A stretch of DNA of 12,353 nucleotides from an uncultured Oscillospiraceae bacterium (lineage in GTDB: Bacteria > Bacillota > Clostridia > Oscillospirales > Oscillospiraceae): the NCBI GenBank assembly GCA_944385195.1, contig CALWWH010000077.1, positions 1 to 12,353 of the forward strand, read 5' to 3'. Positions 5,838-12,353 of the stretch are shown here, one piece after another. Within the stretch, counting starts at the first letter, position 1. The number at the start of each line of letters is the position of its first letter. The notes under the pieces are model-generated. The model saw only the letters and a list, made by a program, of their open reading frames with translations. It was not told where the DNA came from and searched no databases. Made by a program: the position numbers and the translations under genes.

Positions 5838-6371
5838 TTATTTCTTGCTCAGGCCCAGGGCGTCCCAATTCTTTACGAAATACTCTACACCGGAGACCAC
5901 CGTGGTGAGCACAATGATCCAGGTGATGACTTCTGCAAACCAACCGGGGATGAAGCTTAGAAACAGCATCCCCATCATGATGCACAGGCCGGCCATGGTA
6001 GAGGCCGTCTTGATCTTTCCAGACCATCCGGCTGCGATGACCCGTCCGTTGCCCACAGCCACCATCCGCAACCCGGAGACGGCAAACTCACGGGCCAGGA
6101 CGATCATCAGCGCCCAGGAGGGGAACATCTCCCAGCCAACGAAGATGACCATGGCGGCAATGACCAACAGCTTGTCGGCCAGAGGGTCCAGAAACTTGCC
6201 AAAATCGCTGACCTGGTTGTAGTGGCGGGCGATGTAGCCGTCGATGAAGTCGGTACAGGAGGCGACGATGAAAACAATCAGCGCGGGGATAAACAGATTG
6301 GCATACATGAGGATCATGTATACGGGGATGAACGCCACCCGAATGAGGGTAATCTTACTGGCAGTGGTCAT
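5838..6371 (-). CDS. pgsA: CDP-diacylglycerol--glycerol-3-phosphate phosphatidyltransferase
   Basis: This membrane enzyme makes phosphatidylglycerophosphate from CDP-diacylglycerol and glycerol-3-phosphate, the committed step to phosphatidylglycerol. The protein has 177 residues, normal for bacterial PgsA. The CDP-alcohol phosphotransferase signature is complete at residues 41-66: D41-x2-D44-G45-x2-A48-R49-x8-G58-x3-D62-x3-D66. The N-terminus has the usual short ITLIRVAFIPVY stretch, and several hydrophobic helices follow. The ATG at 6371 is 4 nt past the rimO stop, and its GGAGG lies within the end of rimO, so translation is probably coupled. A strong terminator follows the gene. Another CDP-alcohol transferase is possible in principle, but the length and the rimO/recA setting favour pgsA. 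Confidence 0.94.
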   Translation of the reverse strand: MTTASKITLIRVAFIPVYMILMYANLFIPALIVFIVASCTDFIDGYIARHYNQVSDFGKFLDPLADKLLVIAAMVIFVGWEMFPSWALMIVLAREFAVSGLRMVAVGNGRVIAAGWSGKIKTASTMAGLCIMMGMLFLSFIPGWFAEVITWIIVLTTVVSGVEYFVKNWDALGLSKK

Positions 6372-6375
6372 TTGC

Positions 6376-7731
6376 TTATTCCTCCGTTTCCACTAGGGCG
6401 TCATCGCCTTCCAGCGCGCGGCCCATCAAATCCAAATCGAGAACACCTTCGATGAGGACGTCGACAAACTGGCCCTCCCGCAGCTGCTTGCTGCCGGAAA
6501 AGAAGACCTTGCCGTCGATATCCGGAGAGTCGGCATAGGTGCGGCCGTACCAGGTCTCCGCGATGCGGTCGTATCCCTCGCAGAGGACGGTCATGACCTT
6601 GCCCAGGCGGCTGTCGTTGTACTGGTCCATGATGCGGGATTGCAGCTGGCCGATAATGTCAGCCCGATGCAGAGCGACCTCATTGGGCGGGTAGTCCATG
6701 GCAGCGGCGGGGGTGCCCTCCTCCGGGGAGAAGGCGAAGCAGCCCACGCGCTCGAGTTTGTGCCGGCGCAGGAAGTCGCACAGTTCGTCAAAGGCCTCCT
6801 CGGTCTCGCCTGGCAAGCCGGTGATCAGGCTGGTGCGGAACACTGCGCCGGGGATGCGTGCCCGCAGCTTGGGGAAGAGCTCCTCCAGCCAGGCCTTGTC
6901 GCCGCGGCGGTTCATCTTGCGCAGGATCTCGTCGTTGACATGTTGGATGGGGATGTCCAAATACTTCACGATCTTATCCTCGCTGGCAATCACGTCGATG
7001 AGCTCATCGGTGATCTCATCGGGGTAGAGATAGTGCACGCGGACCCAGCGCAGCTCTTCAATGGCGCACAGCTGCCGCAGCAGCTCCGGCAGGCAGCGCC
7101 TACCGTAGAGGTCCAGGCCGTAGCGGGCGGTGTCCTGGGCGACGACAATCAGTTCCTTGACGCCGTTGGAGGCCAGAATCCTGGCCTCTTCCACCAGCTT
7201 TTCCATGGGGCGGGAGCGGTACTTGCCCCGCAGGGAGGGAATGACGCAGTAAGAGCAGCGGTTGTCGCAGCCCTCCGCGATCTTCAGGTAGGCAAAATAC
7301 TCCGGTGTGGTCAGTACGCGGCCGCAGTCGGGCTCCTCTGCGTCGATGTCCCCGAAGATGGCGGGCTTCTCGTCCCGGAACAGCGCGTCAACGGCCTCGA
7401 CCACATCGCAGTAGCTGCCGGTACCCAGCACGCCGTCGACCTCCGGCAGCTCGCTCAGCAGCTCTAACTGATAGCGCTGGGGAAGGCAGCCAGTGACGAG
7501 GATCTTGCCAATCTTGCCCTCGGCCTTCAGCGCTGCCATCTCCAGGATCTCGTTGATGGCCTCGCTCTTGGCGCTCTCGATGAAACCGCAGGTATTGACG
7601 ATGACCGCATCCACGTCCTCGACCTGTGCAGTCACCTCATAGCCTGCCGCGTCGAGGAGATAGAGCATCTGCTCTGCGTTGACTTGGTTTTTGGCACAGC
7701 CCAGAGAGACAATGCCGATGGTTTTTGCCAT
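6376..7731 (-). CDS. rimO: Ribosomal protein S12 methylthiotransferase
   Basis: RimO is a radical SAM enzyme with two iron-sulfur clusters that adds a methylthio group to a conserved aspartate of ribosomal protein S12. The 451-residue product has the family order. The N-terminal MTTase domain begins GIVSLGCAKNQVNAEQ, with cluster cysteines C12, C48 and C82. The radical SAM cluster motif CDNRCSYC (C155, C159, C162) is followed by VIPSLRGKYRSRP, and a C-terminal TRAM-like RNA/protein-binding region covers about the last 65 residues. The sequence SLGCAKNQVN and lack of tRNA-specific features separate it from MiaB and MtaB. The ATG at 7731 follows GGAGG at 7740-7744. It lies 60 nt after recX and overlaps the pgsA ribosome site. 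Confidence 0.95.
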   Translation of the reverse strand: MAKTIGIVSLGCAKNQVNAEQMLYLLDAAGYEVTAQVEDVDAVIVNTCGFIESAKSEAINEILEMAALKAEGKIGKILVTGCLPQRYQLELLSELPEVDGVLGTGSYCDVVEAVDALFRDEKPAIFGDIDAEEPDCGRVLTTPEYFAYLKIAEGCDNRCSYCVIPSLRGKYRSRPMEKLVEEARILASNGVKELIVVAQDTARYGLDLYGRRCLPELLRQLCAIEELRWVRVHYLYPDEITDELIDVIASEDKIVKYLDIPIQHVNDEILRKMNRRGDKAWLEELFPKLRARIPGAVFRTSLITGLPGETEEAFDELCDFLRRHKLERVGCFAFSPEEGTPAAAMDYPPNEVALHRADIIGQLQSRIMDQYNDSRLGKVMTVLCEGYDRIAETWYGRTYADSPDIDGKVFFSGSKQLREGQFVDVLIEGVLDLDLMGRALEGDDALVETEE

Positions 7732-7791
7732 GTTGGGTTCCTCCAGTGTATTAAGACAATTTCATTGTGTCTGCTGCCCGGCGCTGCTGGC

Positions 7792-8421
7792 TCATTGACA
7801 CTGCTCATCCTCCAGCGACAGCTCGTATTTTTGCAGGGCCGCTTTGATATCACCCCAGCTGTGGCCGCGGCGGCGCAGGGCGTCAATGAGTCTCTGCTGC
7901 TGCTTCCGGTCCGGGCGCCGGCCCCGGAGTTTTTGTGCGATGAATTGGTCGATGGCCTCATCCGGCGCCGGGAGATTCTCCAGCGCCGCATCCCAAAACT
8001 CCCTCGGGACTCCTTTCGCCGCCAGCTCCTGCCGGATGCGGGCGGCGCCATAGCCTCTGGCGGCATAGCGCTGGGCCAGGCGCTGGGCCAGCTTCTCGTC
8101 ATCGACGGCCCCAATATCCCGGAGCCAGTCCGCAGCGGCGTCGGCATTCTCCTGGGTCTCACCTTTGCAAACCAATCGTCTTCGCAGTTCCCTATCGGAG
8201 ACCGCCGTGGAGGACACAATCCGCACCGCCCGTAGGCGGGCGTTGGCAGCCGCGGCAGCCCGCTGTAGGGTCTGCCACTGATCCTCGGTCAAAACCTTGC
8301 CGGTGTAAAGAGCCAGATCCGCCGCCACGCTGACGGCGGTTTTGATGACCGTACCATCTTCAAAGACGATCTTGCAGCGGCTGCTGTCGCCGGTGATGGG
8401 CTGCAAGGACTTGATCTTCAA
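7792..8421 (-). CDS. recX: RecX, modulator of RecA
   Basis: RecX binds RecA filaments and tunes strand exchange and filament stability. The 209-residue protein shows an N-terminal segment (KIVFEDGTVIKT, ADLALYTGKVLTEDQW) and then the repeated three-helix modules: SDRELRRRLVCKGE, LAQRYAARGYGAARIRQELAAKG and QRLIDALRRRGHSWGDIKAAL. Identification rests on these and on its position directly after recA. The start is a TTG at 8421, two bases past the recA stop, with GAGGA inside the recA 3' end as the ribosome site. Use of a weak start at this spacing suggests translation coupled to recA and kept low. No better ATG gives the conserved N-terminus. Confidence 0.92.
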   Translation of the reverse strand: MKIKSLQPITGDSSRCKIVFEDGTVIKTAVSVAADLALYTGKVLTEDQWQTLQRAAAAANARLRAVRIVSSTAVSDRELRRRLVCKGETQENADAAADWLRDIGAVDDEKLAQRLAQRYAARGYGAARIRQELAAKGVPREFWDAALENLPAPDEAIDQFIAQKLRGRRPDRKQQQRLIDALRRRGHSWGDIKAALQKYELSLEDEQCQ

Positions 8422-8423
8422 GC

Positions 8424-9527
8424 TCAGGCGTCCTCAAAGTCGTCGGCGCTGACGTCGACGCCCTTTTCTGCCGCCACAGCCGGAGCGGCTTTCTTCGCCT
8501 TGCCCACCAGCGTGGCCATATTGGCGCGGATATCGGCCTCCAGCTTGTCGCAGACGTCGGGATGATCGACCAGATACTGCCGCACCGTGTCGCGGCCCTG
8601 GCCGATGCGGTCCTCGCCCATAGAAAACCAGCTGCCGGACTTGTGAATCAGGTCCAGCTCGACGCCCAAGTCGATCAGCTCGCCGTAGCGGCTGATGCCC
8701 TCGCCGTACATAATGTCAAAGTAGGCCTCCTTAAAGGGAGGGGCGACCTTATTCTTGACAATTTTGGCGCGGGTGCGGTTGCCGACAAATTCAGACCCAT
8801 TTTTGATGCTCTCCACACGGCGCACATCAATACGCACAGAGGCATAGAACTTCAGCGCATTGCCGCCGGTGGTGGTCTCGGGGTTGCCGTAGATGACGCC
8901 GATCTTGTTGCGGATCTGGTTGATAAAAATCACGACGCAGTTGGTCTTGGCAATGGAGCCGGCCAGCTTGCGCAGAGCCTGGGACATCAGGCGGGCGTGC
9001 AGGCCCATGAAGCTGTCGCCCATGTCGCCCTCGATCTCGGCGCGGGGAGTCAGCGCCGCGACGGAGTCAATGACAATGACGTCGACCGCACCGGAGCGGA
9101 CCAGCGCATCTGTGATCTCCAGGGCCTGCTCCCCGTGGTCCGGCTGGGAAACCAGCATCGTATCAATATTGACCCCCAGGGCCGCGGCGTAGTCCGGGTC
9201 CAGAGCGTGCTCGGCATCGATGAAGGCGACCTCACCGCCCTGCTTTTGGGCCTGGGCCACGATGTGCAGCGCAAGGGTGGTCTTGCCGGAGGACTCCGGG
9301 CCAAAGATCTCGACGATACGGCCGCGGGGGACTCCCCCGATGCCCAGCGCCGCGTCCAGAGCCAGAGAGCCGGTGGGAATCGCGTCAACCACCATCTCGG
9401 GCTTATCGCCCAGACGCATCACAGCGCCCTTGCCGAAGTTCTTCTCAATCTGACCCAGCGCGTTCTTCAGCGCTTTGGCGCGGTCTTCTGCCACGCCGGG
9501 GGCTTCATAAGGCTTCTTCTTATCCAT
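8424..9527 (-). CDS. recA: Recombinase A
   Basis: RecA forms ATP-dependent filaments on single-stranded DNA, carries out homologous strand exchange and stimulates LexA self-cleavage. The 367-residue product is of family length. It contains Walker A GPESSGKT (76-83), the catalytic Glu in IDAEHALD (E106), Walker B VIVID (150-154), the loop 2 region NQIRNKIGVIYGNPETTTGG (203-222) and the DNA-binding C-terminal lobe with a final acidic tail (DVSADDFEDA). The ATG at 9527 has AGGAG at 9537-9541. The gene sits 54 nt after prmC, so it may be read from the operon, with a weak extended -10 just upstream. No classical Gram-positive LexA box (CGAAC-N4-GTTCG type) is visible in that gap. Confidence 0.98.
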   Translation of the reverse strand: MDKKKPYEAPGVAEDRAKALKNALGQIEKNFGKGAVMRLGDKPEMVVDAIPTGSLALDAALGIGGVPRGRIVEIFGPESSGKTTLALHIVAQAQKQGGEVAFIDAEHALDPDYAAALGVNIDTMLVSQPDHGEQALEITDALVRSGAVDVIVIDSVAALTPRAEIEGDMGDSFMGLHARLMSQALRKLAGSIAKTNCVVIFINQIRNKIGVIYGNPETTTGGNALKFYASVRIDVRRVESIKNGSEFVGNRTRAKIVKNKVAPPFKEAYFDIMYGEGISRYGELIDLGVELDLIHKSGSWFSMGEDRIGQGRDTVRQYLVDHPDVCDKLEADIRANMATLVGKAKKAAPAVAAEKGVDVSADDFEDA

Positions 9528-9546
9528 GTCACATATCTCCTCTTCT

Positions 9547-9584
9547 CCTGCCAGGGCAGGCCATTGAATGGATCTATTGTATCA
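9547..9584 (-). promoter_or_regulatory. Possible extended -10 promoter and small hairpin in the recA leader
   Basis: On the minus strand, TGATACAAT (9576-9584) has the shape of an extended -10 element directly after the prmC stop; no good -35 is seen 17 bp before it. Between it and the recA ribosome site is a palindrome, CCTGCC-CT-GGCAGG (9547-9560), which could form a small stem-loop next to the Shine-Dalgarno site. Confidence 0.3.
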
Positions 9585-10493
9585 ACTGCCCTGTCCCTTT
9601 GATGGGACTTCCGGTTCTGTCAGCGGCAGGCGCGCGATGACCGCCCGCTGGATGCCGCCGGCATCGTCGGCCCACTCCTCGACGGCGCAGCCCGCCTCTT
9701 CCAGCAGCCCGCCTACCGCCGGGCCCTGGCCCATACCAAACTCAAAGGCCAAATAACCGCCGGGCTGGATGCGTCCTGCATAGTTGCTGATGATGGCGCG
9801 GTAGAAGTCCAGGCCGTCCGGCCCACCTTCGAGCGCCATTGCAGGCTCCCATTCGCGCACAGACTTGTCCAGCTGCAGCATCTGGGCGTCGGTGACGTAG
9901 GGAGGGTTGCTGACAATCATGTCGTAAGTACCAAAAAACTCCTCCGGCTCTTTGAACGCGTCCATTTGCAGCGCATTGACGCGCCCGGCAAAGCCCAGGG
10001 CCTGGATATTGTGCTTGCAGACGGCCAGGGCAGGCATGGACAGGTCGCCGCAGGTGACCCGGGCGTCGGGCACCTGGGAGGCCATGGCAATGCCGATGCA
10101 GCCGGTGCCGCAGCACAGATCCAGCACCCGGGGATGGGTCTGGGGATAGAGCTTCAGGCGCTTGACGGCCAGGTCGACCAAGGCCGTCGTGTCGTCCCGG
10201 GGGATGAGCGTATCGCGGGTAACCATGAAGGTCATGCCGTAGAAGTCCCACTGTCCCAGGACGTAGGCCAGGGGTTCTCCCTCTAAAATTCGGAAGACCA
10301 TGCGCGCCAGCTTCTTATCCAGGTGCTCCGGGATGGGCTGGCGCATGTCCCGCAGCAGCTCTGTGGCGCTCTTGCCGGTGGCGCGCATCAGCAGCTGCCG
10401 GGCGACAAAGACCGCCTGCTCTCCTTCTGTGGGCTCCAACACGCGGCACATGTCCCGGAACACCTGGTGAAAGGTTTCCGCGGCTGTTACCAA
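9582..10493 (-). CDS. prmC: Release factor glutamine N5-methyltransferase
   Basis: PrmC (HemK) uses S-adenosylmethionine to methylate the glutamine of the GGQ motif in release factors RF1 and RF2. The 303-residue product has the helical N-terminal release-factor-binding domain (about 1-90), a linker TLIPRDD, the SAM-binding motif VLDLCCGTGCIG (123-134), and the catalytic NPPY at 196-199. The family normally has an acidic residue after the PR-x motif (as in PRPETE); here it reads PRDDTTALV, a mild variation. The start is a TTG at 10493 inside the stop region of the DUF1385 gene (7 nt overlap), with AAGGAGG about 10 nt before it. A DUF1385-prmC pair is common in Clostridia, usually with prfA next; here recA follows instead. 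Confidence 0.92.
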   Translation of the reverse strand: MVTAAETFHQVFRDMCRVLEPTEGEQAVFVARQLLMRATGKSATELLRDMRQPIPEHLDKKLARMVFRILEGEPLAYVLGQWDFYGMTFMVTRDTLIPRDDTTALVDLAVKRLKLYPQTHPRVLDLCCGTGCIGIAMASQVPDARVTCGDLSMPALAVCKHNIQALGFAGRVNALQMDAFKEPEEFFGTYDMIVSNPPYVTDAQMLQLDKSVREWEPAMALEGGPDGLDFYRAIISNYAGRIQPGGYLAFEFGMGQGPAVGGLLEEAGCAVEEWADDAGGIQRAVIARLPLTEPEVPSKGQGS

Positions 10494-11434
10494 CGGTCAT
10501 CGCCCTCCTTCTGCGGCAGAACGTGCTTCACAGCCACAATGCCGACCTCGATCATGGAGTCATCCGGCTCGCGGGTAGTGAAGTTTTGCAGGGCCAGGCC
10601 CGGCGCCGTCAAAATGCGGGTGAGCCAGTTGTCGTGCCGGCCCACCAGACGGTTAAACTCATAGCTGATGGCGACCACCACCGGCAGCAGCAGCAGGTGC
10701 AGGCCCATACGGACGGCGGTATTGCTGCTCTGGATGACGGAGCCCACCAGCACGCTGATAAACAGCACCACAAACAGGAAGCTGGTGCCGCAGCGGGGAT
10801 GTTTACGGGTCTGGGCGCGGACGTTTTCCACCGTCAGAGGCAGGCCCATCTCGTAGCAGCGGATGGTCTTATGCTCCGCGCCGTGGTAGGAGAAGACCCG
10901 TTTCATGTCGCTCATACGGCTGACAAGGACCATATACAGCAGCAGCAGGCCGATCTTCAGACATCCCTCCAGGAGGTTGCGCAGGATGTAGTGGTCATGG
11001 ACGGGTCTGATGAGCCCCACCAGGAAGGTTGGCAGCAGGAAAAAGAGCCCTATGCTCAAGGCCAGGCCCACCACCACAGTAAAGTAGATGATCAGCTTGT
11101 CCAGGGTCTGGGAGGGGATCTTTTTGCTCAGCCACTGGGAAAACCTGCCCGGCTCGTCCTCCTCCTCGGGGAAAAACTCTGCCGAAAACAGCAGGGCCTT
11201 GACCCCGCAGACCATAGAAGAGCCAAAGTTGACCACGCCGCGGAGAAAAGGCAGGCCCAGGATGGGGTATTTATCCTTGATCAGTTTCAGATCCTCGACC
11301 TTTTCCACCAGGCCGTCCGGCCCTCGGACAACGGTCGCCTGCTTCTGCGGTCCGCGCATATAGATGCCCTCGATGAGCGCCTGGCCGCCAATGGTCGTGC
11401 GGATCTGTTCTTTGGGTTGGGTATTGTTGCTCAT
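10487..11434 (-). CDS. DUF1385 family membrane protein (YqhQ-like)
   Basis: This is a 315-residue integral membrane protein of the DUF1385 family, whose biochemical role I do not know. The start chosen is the ATG at 11434, with AGGAG about 8 nt before it; an in-frame TTG 54 nt upstream lies within the end of the kinase gene and lacks a ribosome site. The N-terminal signature TTIGGQALIEGIYMRGP (13-29) is followed by LPFLRGVVNF. There are hydrophobic segments at about 115-142, 156-174, 218-236 and 243-262. The conserved HGAEHK (184-189) and HPRCGTSF (212-219) motifs lie between membrane segments and suggest a metal or catalytic site; that is inference. It overlaps prmC by 7 nt, implying coupled translation. 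Confidence 0.92.
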   Translation of the reverse strand: MSNNTQPKEQIRTTIGGQALIEGIYMRGPQKQATVVRGPDGLVEKVEDLKLIKDKYPILGLPFLRGVVNFGSSMVCGVKALLFSAEFFPEEEDEPGRFSQWLSKKIPSQTLDKLIIYFTVVVGLALSIGLFFLLPTFLVGLIRPVHDHYILRNLLEGCLKIGLLLLYMVLVSRMSDMKRVFSYHGAEHKTIRCYEMGLPLTVENVRAQTRKHPRCGTSFLFVVLFISVLVGSVIQSSNTAVRMGLHLLLLPVVVAISYEFNRLVGRHDNWLTRILTAPGLALQNFTTREPDDSMIEVGIVAVKHVLPQKEGDDRW

Positions 11435-11484
11435 TTGCTGTCTCCTTTTGGGTTTGTGCGTGAATATGGCCGGGCAAAGCCGGC

Positions 11485-12353
11485 TCACCCATCCATCGGT
11501 AGGCGGATCGTGACCTCACAGCCGCTGCCGATGGCGGCGTTGGCAATATCAAGCTCCCCGTCGTGGAGCTTGATGATCTCCTCGCAGACCGCCAAGCCGA
11601 TGCCGGAGCCGCGGGATTTGGAGTTGCCCTTATAAAATTTGCGCTTGATGAGCGGCAGTTCCTCCTCGGGGATGCCGGGGCCGTAGTCCCGGATGCGGAT
11701 GAGGACGTTGTCATTTTCGGTGCCCATATAGGCATCGATGCGGCCGCCTTCGCCGCCGTGCTTGGCGGCGTTGTCCAGCAGGTTCAGGAAAACCTGCTTC
11801 ATGCGGGCCCCGTCACAGTGGATTTCAGGGATGTCCTCGCCGCTGTCCTGGTATTCCAGGCGGATTCCCTCCTGGCGCAGGCGGCTGCCATACATGAAGA
11901 CCGTGTCCTCGAACACAGCCCGCAGATCTGTCTGCTCCACCGAGAGCGTCATGCGGCCATCCTCCAGGCGGGTAAACTCCAGCAGCTCCTCCACCAGAGT
12001 CGTCAGCCGCTGGGCCTCGCTGCGGATGGTCCGCAGGCCGCGCGCGGTCTGCTCATCCAAAGACTCGTCGGTGAGTAGCGTCTCACTCCAGCCGGCAATG
12101 GCCGTCAGGGGCGTGCGCAGCTCGTGGGAAACGGAGCTAATAAACTCCGTCTGCATTTTTTCAGACTGGGCAATCTTGACCGACATGTCGTTGATGGTAT
12201 CGGCCAAGGCGCCGAGCTCGTCGTCAAAGGACTTCTGAATCTGCACGCTGTAGCTGCCTGTGGCGATGCGCTTGGCGGTGGCACTGATCTCCGCTACCAG
12301 GTCGACAATGGAGCGGATAAAATAACGGCTGTAGAGGAATACCAGCATCAAAA
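11485..12353 (-). CDS. Sensor histidine kinase, 5' end beyond window
   Basis: This is the C-terminal part of a membrane-bound two-component sensor kinase, 289 codons visible. Following the visible end inward there is a membrane-helix remnant (VFLYSRYF), a HAMP linker (about 12-62), a HisKA dimerisation domain with the phospho-accepting histidine in SHELRTP (H76 of the visible part), and a HATPase domain. The latter has the N box (NLLDNAAKHGG, 190-200), G1 (RDYGPGIP), F box (FYKG) and G2 (GSGIGLA). It should autophosphorylate and pass phosphate to a response regulator, probably encoded just upstream outside the window. The sensor domain is not visible, so the stimulus is unknown. The stop is 50 nt before the DUF1385 start, so cotranscription is likely. 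Confidence 0.95.
   Translation of the reverse strand, partial: LMLVFLYSRYFIRSIVDLVAEISATAKRIATGSYSVQIQKSFDDELGALADTINDMSVKIAQSEKMQTEFISSVSHELRTPLTAIAGWSETLLTDESLDEQTARGLRTIRSEAQRLTTLVEELLEFTRLEDGRMTLSVEQTDLRAVFEDTVFMYGSRLRQEGIRLEYQDSGEDIPEIHCDGARMKQVFLNLLDNAAKHGGEGGRIDAYMGTENDNVLIRIRDYGPGIPEEELPLIKRKFYKGNSKSRGSGIGLAVCEEIIKLHDGELDIANAAIGSGCEVTIRLPMDG

Noticed and set aside
8562..9602. Plus-strand open frame of 346 codons opposite recA
   Set aside because: It is complementary to recA, has no ribosome site and no recognisable domain, and is composed of Ala/Gly/Asp/Leu-rich shadow sequence.
10315..10500. ATG at 10500 with AAGGAGG close by, suggesting an alternative prmC start or frameshift
   Set aside because: It is in a different frame from the conserved PrmC N-terminal domain, and the ribosome site is too close. 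The TTG at 10493 leads directly into the family sequence, so no frameshift is needed.
11470..11485. GCCGG...CCGGC hairpin between the kinase stop and the DUF1385 gene
   Set aside because: The stem is only 5 bp with no T tract on the minus strand, so it is not a convincing terminator.
10523..11635. Plus-strand open frame of 370 codons opposite the DUF1385 gene and kinase end
   Set aside because: It spans the antisense of two different genes and their spacer, is His/Gln/Ala-rich shadow sequence, and has no start signals.
1..12353. CRISPR array, tRNA, rRNA or riboswitch
   Set aside because: No regularly spaced repeats, tRNA cloverleaf with GTTCRA arm, rRNA signature or recognisable riboswitch core was found by reading; gaps between genes are too short except 537-1924.

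Overview
The window looks like core chromosome of a GC-rich Firmicute, most likely a Clostridia member of the Oscillospiraceae type. The evidence is strong AGGAGG ribosome sites, sigma-A-like promoters with 17 bp spacers, and housekeeping gene sets (DUF1385-prmC, recA-recX, rimO-pgsA, lepA-hemW) in arrangements typical of that class. By eye the core genes are above 60% GC. The taxonomic call is inference; no rRNA gene is present.

Right half (12353 down to 5759, minus strand): a tightly packed, probably cotranscribed run. It contains the 3' part of a sensor histidine kinase, a DUF1385 membrane protein, prmC (release factor methylation), recA and recX (recombination and its modulator), rimO (ribosomal protein S12 methylthiolation) and pgsA (phosphatidylglycerol synthesis). 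Gaps are 60 nt or less, and DUF1385 and prmC overlap by 7 nt. The run ends in a strong intrinsic terminator at 5759-5790. An OFA-type MFS transporter with its own promoter follows at 4411-5652. It converges on a plus-strand gene for a small, cysteine-rich ferritin-like protein (3860-4318), and the two share a bidirectional terminator.

Left half: lepA (EF-4) runs leftward from a good promoter, and hemW runs leftward off the window edge from a very similar promoter. These two genes are normally adjacent, but here 1.39 kb separates them, and this is the most unusual part of the window. It contains (i) a 103 bp near-perfect duplicate (102/103) of the lepA 3' end at 736-838, ending in its own stop; (ii) a decayed fragment resembling the hemW 5' end and its iron-sulfur cysteine motif at about 865-950; (iii) an AT-rich plus-strand lipoprotein gene with its own promoter; (iv) a signal-peptide-bearing ORF that seems to have lost its start codon; and (v) a 15 bp stem terminator hairpin directly after intact lepA. 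The interval reads as a scar of duplication or recombination that delivered foreign AT-rich DNA exactly at the end of lepA while keeping lepA intact.

No CRISPR array, tRNA, rRNA, transposase or integrase was seen. Nothing in the window is clearly a new multi-gene system. The best candidates for a second look are the lepA/hemW scar with its cargo, the 12-cysteine ferritin-like protein, and the paired 10-mer motif in the lepA/ferritin-like divergent region.
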